Source: an uncultured bacterium (lineage in GTDB: Bacteria > Bacillota > Clostridia > Lachnospirales > Lachnospiraceae). From it: a stretch of 64,000 nt of DNA. The stretch is from assembly GCA_905214955.1 (NCBI GenBank), contig CAJMON010000005.1, positions 8,564 through 72,563 of the forward strand, written 5' to 3'. The translations under genes and the position numbers were made by a program. Positions 60,275 to 64,000 of the stretch are shown in pieces. Position 1 is the stretch's first letter, and every line of letters starts with the position of its first letter. The notes under the pieces are model-generated. The model made no database searches and had not been told where the DNA came from. It saw only the letters and a program-made list of their open reading frames with translations.

Positions 60275-61716
60275 TCAAGGCTTTTCGGGCATATACAGGA
60301 AAAAGGAGAGGGTGTTTTGGGCCTTGTTCCAGATGATTTTCTCTACGATGGATCGCATAAACACACCCTTCGTTTCGTAGTCCACATCCGGATCAAGAAG
60401 CAGTTCATAAATGTTTCTAACGCGCAGAAGAATCTGCTCTTTGTCTGTGCAGGATTGTTTTTTCTCTTCACTTTTAGAAGAAGCGATAAGAGAAAGAAGA
60501 CGTTTCCGTTCTTCTGCAAGAAGCTGTTTGCGCTGTTTGTATTCTTCCAGCGTGTCAATGCCGGCTTCATATGCTTCCCGGATGCGGTTCTCACGTCCCT
60601 GCATTTTGTCCAGCTCTTTCTGATAGAGGATAGTCGGGTCCGGCTCTTCCTGGGCAGAAGAGTGGTAGGAGAACGTAAAGTCTTCTCCGTCCAAAAGTTT
60701 TCGAAAATAATCCAGCACGCCTTCTTCCAGCTTTCTGACACTGATATTGCTGGAATTTTCATGAACCCCTTTATCTTTTTTCCAGCAGTGCATAGAGGGA
60801 TACTTTCCACGGTTGTATCCAAGAGATGCTCCACAGATGGAACATTTCACCAGACCAGACAGCCAGTGGGAGCAGGTGGAAACATTTCTGCGGTTCCGTG
60901 GGTGGTACGTGGTTTCCAGCCGGTCTGCTGCCTGCTGGAACAATTCCGGAGAGATGAAGGTTTCATGTACTCCGTCCTGCTCAATGCCATTCCAGATTAT
61001 TTTCCCTATGTAGAACTGGTTATGCAGAATGTATTTGATCGCCCTCTGCTCAAAAGGATTTCCACGTTTGGTCAGCAGATGCCGGCGGTTTAAGCTGCGT
61101 GCAATGGAAGTCGGATCCCGGTGGGCATTTACATATTGATCAAAAATGTATTTTACGATCTCGGCTTCTTCTGGAACAATCACAAAGGGCTGGCCATATC
61201 CTGGAGAACGGTATCCCAGGGACGGTGTGCTTTGGTATCCCCCGCGCATTGCTTTTTCCGTCATGCCACGGAGCGTTTCTGTGGACAGATTGATGGAATA
61301 ATATTCATCCATCCATTCAATGATCCGTTCAATCAGGCTGCCGAAAGGCCCCTCAATCAGTGGCTCTGTAATGCTGACCACATCAACGCCGTGCTGTTTT
61401 TTCAGCATGGATTTGTAGACGATGGACTCCTCCTGGTTCCTGGCAAAACGGCTGAATTTCCACACAAGAATCACGGAGAACGGCGGTGTGTCGGATTTTG
61501 CGATGGAAATCATCTTCTGAAATTCAGGACGTTTGTCTGCTTTCCGGCCGGAAATGCCATTCTCTGTGAAAATCAGATCCGGGGAAATGAAAATATTGTG
61601 GGCTTTTGCATAATCCAGCAGCAGGCGCCGCTGGGCGTCAGGTGATAATTCTTCCTGCTTGTCTGTGCTTACCTGACACGGATATATAACGCGCCATAAC
61701 GCATTGTATGATCCAT
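60275..61716 (-). pseudogene. Serine site-specific recombinase with frameshift beside the catalytic serine
   Basis: Large serine recombinase of about 480 residues. The resolvase domain has VSTDKQEELSPDAQRR, ENGISGRKADKRPEFQKMI, VWKFSRFARN and the helix-E region ERIIEWMDEYYS. A recombinase domain (YQSTPSLGYRSPGYG, SIARSLNRR), a zinc ribbon (CSICGASLGYN...HCWKKD) and a coiled coil follow. The proper start is at 61716, with AAAGGAGG ahead, and reads MDHTMRYGALYIRV before hitting a stop after one more codon. The remaining frame resumes at VST. Five extra bases near 61668-61678 (about GTAAG or GTCAG) cause the shift. The serine codon AGC itself is intact in the second frame. As written, no normal protein is made unless ribosomes shift. 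Confidence 0.85.
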
Positions 61717-61787
61717 GAAAACCACCTCCTTTGAAAGATATGTAAAATGAGTACAAAAAATACACTCTATACAAACCTCAAAGAATT

Positions 61788-61797
61788 GTGGTATAAT
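61788..61797 (+). promoter_or_regulatory. Extended -10 promoter of the small RNA candidate
   Basis: TGGTATAAT: a perfect TATAAT at 61792-61797 with TG one base before it, the extended -10 form. The -35 is weak. Confidence 0.6.
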
Positions 61798-61803
61798 CTT
61801 CTT

Positions 61804-61889
61804 GCTTAGGGAGAGATTATACCGGCCTCCAGGCCTGTATAGATCATCTTGGAAACCGTCTTGATGCGCCAACATCAGGGCGGTTTTTC
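61804..61889 (+). ncRNA. Candidate small RNA, about 86 bases, antiparallel to the recombinase
   Basis: Between the recombinase and the secreted protein, on the opposite strand to both, a TGGTATAAT promoter is followed by two hairpins. The first is GATTATACCGGCCT with AGGCCTGTATAGATC (61815-61845). The second is a strong terminator (61853-61889) with ACCGTC-TGATG, a CGCCAA loop and CATCA-GGCGGT, then TTTTT. No open frame fits, so a short structured transcript is the simplest reading. It could control the element's genes, but no target is evident. Confidence 0.55.
61853..61889 (+). terminator. Rho-independent terminator of the small RNA candidate
   Basis: Long stem from ACCGTCTTGATG to CATCAGGGCGGT with a 6-base loop, followed by TTTTT. 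Confidence 0.8.
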
Positions 61890-61937
61890 TATGATTTGTT
61901 TGAGATTAAATTCTGCTTAGTGATGTCATGGAAAAAG

Positions 61938-64000
61938 CTATTTAACGGTAATTTTGCATTTGGCTGTTACACCACTTTTCATTTTAACAGTTACGTAAGT
62001 AGTTCCTTTTTTCTTTGCAACTAATTTGATATTTTCTTTTTTGGTCTTGAGGTCTGCTGTAAGAATACCTTTTCGTGACACAGACCAGGACTTCACTTTA
62101 TCGTTTTTTGTTTTAGAAGCAATTTTCAGGGAGAATTTTGCTCCTTTTTTTAAAGAGATCTGTTTTACATTTAAGGTGACTTTTGATTTTAGTTTCGGGA
62201 TGGTTTTGCAGACTTCTCTGCTACAGTAAATGCAATACTTGCATTTCTTACCAGCCGAAAAGATGGTAGCCTTTTTGATTGTCTGCCATTTCCCGTATTT
62301 GTGAGAAAGTGCCTTGATGCTTTTTACCTGGGATTCTTTGCAACCTATGCAAAAACGTTCTTGTTCACCTTTTACACCACACTGAGGGTCAATCGTCGTA
62401 ATCCAGCCAGACCATTTGTGGCGGTGTTCTGTTTCTGGTGCCTCAGTGGTCGGAGTTTCTGGCTTGATTAACTTGGCAATTGCTCTGGTTTCTTTTTGGC
62501 CGCAGGTTTTGCAGGTACGTTCTTGTGAGCCTTCGGCGGTGTAAGAAGCTTCTTTGACAGTTACCCAGTTTCCGAAATCATGTCCTGCTGCCGGAATCTC
62601 AGTTTCCTGTAAAACTTTACCACAAACAGTGCAGTTGATGACTTTTTTTCCGATTTTGGTACAAGTGGCATCTGTGACAGTTGCCCAGTTTCCAGAAGTA
62701 TGCCCAATGGCTGGAATTTCTATTTGGGATGCAATATCACGGCAAACTGTACATTCATATGAACGCAATCCGGAATTCTCGCAGGTAACGTCCTTTATAG
62801 TGCGCCAAGCATATTTATGGCCGGTTGCTTTGATATCATGTCTTTCAATAACATCATGGCAAACCGTACATTTACGGAATGTGTATCCGTCAATGGTACA
62901 GGTGGCGCGTGCCGTTTCCCATTCACCAGGGGTGTGGCCGGTAGCTTTCAGTATTTGGTTTTCAATAGTTTCGTTACAAACCGTACATTTGCGGAATACA
63001 CGTCCATCCATAGTACATGTGGCGGGAATTGTTTCTAAGTCTCCTGGAGTATGCCCAGTTGCTTTGATTATTTGAGCTTCAAGAGTTTTTCCACAAACAG
63101 TGCAGTTGATAATTTTAGAGCCATTTTGTGTACAGGTGGCATCTGCAATTATCTGCCAGCCGCTTTTAATATGACCCGTTGCCGGTATCGTGGTTATATC
63201 AAGCCTATCAGAACATTTACTGCAGTGTATGGACATTTCTCCGTCTTCTTCACAGGTCTCCTTTTTATCTACTGTATAATAGATCTCATAGGAATGCCCA
63301 AGCGGCTCTAAAATCGTCTCTTTAGAAGCGGAACAAAGAGAGCAATACTGTATAACTTTTCCCTCTTCTGTACAAGTTGGAGAGTATTCAACATTTTCAG
63401 GTCCCCAGTCATGGGCGCTAATGGTAATGGAATAATCTACAATATTTTGCCGCAATCCATTAACGGCACCCACGGCTCTTAAAGAATAAGAACCGGTTGC
63501 ATAGATGGTAAAAGCATATATTTTAGTATAGGTAACCTTATTACCGGAAGTCGAAATTAAAGTTTTAACAAAATTGCAGTTCCATAAATCAGCTGACATC
63601 TGGAAGGAGTAATCATCATCAACGTCCGAAGAAAGAGCGATGAAAAATTCTGTATCAACACAAGAAGAAACAGGCTTTTCAAGGACAGTAACATTGTACG
63701 TTGCGATTAAAATAGGGCCATCTTCGGAAGACATATCTATGGCATCAATTTGTGCGGTGCCGGCTTGATTGGCTTTGATGGAACAAGAAGTTGATGTAGA
63801 ATTTTCAAGAAATGCCACATCGCCATTATTTGTTTGCCAGGTTATTTGCGCAGATGCATCAACGTCTTGCAATACAACTTCCCTTGATTCTCCGGAATAT
63901 AAAGTGAGACTTTCTTCTGTGTAAGCGAAAGAATCGTTTGGGAAAACGATGAATGTAAAAAATAAAGCAAAAAGAAAAATTACAACGTTTCTAATCTTTT
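61938..64000 (-). CDS. Secreted Ig-like protein with ten CxxC repeat modules, 5' end outside window
   Basis: The frame runs to the window edge. The first visible residues, KIRNVVIFLFALFFTFIVFP then NDSFA, are a signal peptide, so only the first codon or so is missing. The TTG at 63872 is not the start. An Ig-like domain (SLTLYSGESREVVL, then ITWQTNNGDVAFLE) and a second beta domain come first. About ten modules of roughly 35-45 residues follow, each with a G-H-x-W-like start, a TC-x-G element and a CxxC (for example NCTVCGK, KCTVCND-like). A Big-2-like domain (LKKGAKFSLKI, KKKGTTYVTVKMKSG) ends the protein. Such zinc-ribbon-like repeats occur in clostridial surface proteins of unknown role. 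No LPXTG or TGD anchor is seen. Confidence 0.87.
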   Translation of the reverse strand, partial: KIRNVVIFLFALFFTFIVFPNDSFAYTEESLTLYSGESREVVLQDVDASAQITWQTNNGDVAFLENSTSTSCSIKANQAGTAQIDAIDMSSEDGPILIATYNVTVLEKPVSSCVDTEFFIALSSDVDDDYSFQMSADLWNCNFVKTLISTSGNKVTYTKIYAFTIYATGSYSLRAVGAVNGLRQNIVDYSITISAHDWGPENVEYSPTCTEEGKVIQYCSLCSASKETILEPLGHSYEIYYTVDKKETCEEDGEMSIHCSKCSDRLDITTIPATGHIKSGWQIIADATCTQNGSKIINCTVCGKTLEAQIIKATGHTPGDLETIPATCTMDGRVFRKCTVCNETIENQILKATGHTPGEWETARATCTIDGYTFRKCTVCHDVIERHDIKATGHKYAWRTIKDVTCENSGLRSYECTVCRDIASQIEIPAIGHTSGNWATVTDATCTKIGKKVINCTVCGKVLQETEIPAAGHDFGNWVTVKEASYTAEGSQERTCKTCGQKETRAIAKLIKPETPTTEAPETEHRHKWSGWITTIDPQCGVKGEQERFCIGCKESQVKSIKALSHKYGKWQTIKKATIFSAGKKCKYCIYCSREVCKTIPKLKSKVTLNVKQISLKKGAKFSLKIASKTKNDKVKSWSVSRKGILTADLKTKKENIKLVAKKKGTTYVTVKMKSGVTAKCKITVK

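Noticed and set aside
61669..61875. Short minus-strand frame of 68 codons
   Set aside because: Its last 15 codons are the true N-terminus of the frameshifted recombinase and the rest is upstream non-coding sequence.

Overview
The window reads as chromosome of a low-to-mid GC Gram-positive anaerobe of class Clostridia, most likely a Blautia-like member of Lachnospiraceae. Supporting signs are purine-rich AGGAGG ribosome sites, many promoters of the form TTGACx-N17-TATAAT, the conserved order yicC-remA-gmk-rpoZ-rimO-pgsA-cinA, the alr-endoA pair, Rex, NfnAB-like genes, sporulation-type genes (Csp-like protease, CotJC-like coat protein) and Cna-B adhesins with a TGD-type anchor. No rRNA, tRNA or CRISPR array was seen. 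The species cannot be fixed from sequence reading alone.

Layout. 1-4.7 kb: 3' end of recJ, a DUF1461 membrane protein and leuS. 4.8-10.5 kb: a ZIP metal transporter, then a Bce-type peptide-sensing and detoxification module (response regulator, intramembrane-sensing kinase, ABC ATPase, FtsX-like permease). A 330-base leader with an unusual chain of nested hairpins lies before the ABC genes. 10.5-12.4 kb: a VanRS-like two-component system with no van resistance genes. 12.4-20.2 kb: rqcH, divergent from the yicC-to-cinA housekeeping operon. 20.2-26.6 kb: small hypothetical genes, a Cys/Gly-rich peptide, two subtilases and a LacI-type sensor fused to a diguanylate cyclase. 26.6-46.8 kb: metabolism and core functions (NADP-isocitrate dehydrogenase, ABC-F protein, aspartate kinase, Rex, NAD(P)HX repair, alr-endoA, YebC, TepA-like protease, UppP, FtsK/SpoIIIE, NfnAB-like, RlmH, NrdG, dUTPase). 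46.8-50.1 kb: a MoxR-type AAA ATPase with a VWA partner.

50.1-64 kb is accessory in character. It holds a MITE-like repeat, a 2027-residue adhesin with about 13 Cna-B/SpaA domains, a C39-like peptidase, a ZinT-like lipoprotein with a metal-regulator-like operator and its AraC neighbour. It ends with a site-specific recombinase element joined to the 3' part of a cotJC-like spore coat gene. The recombinase has a frameshift beside its catalytic serine. A likely small RNA and a secreted CxxC-repeat protein follow and run off the window.

The most novel candidates are (1) the structured RNA-like leader of the Bce ABC operon, with mutually exclusive stems; (2) the cotJC gene interrupted at its conserved YGGPDGE codons by a recombinase element, like a developmental skin element but apparently with a damaged recombinase; (3) the small RNA candidate beside that recombinase; and (4) two palindromic, probably dispersed repeats, one of whose ends also overlaps the rqcH stop codon.
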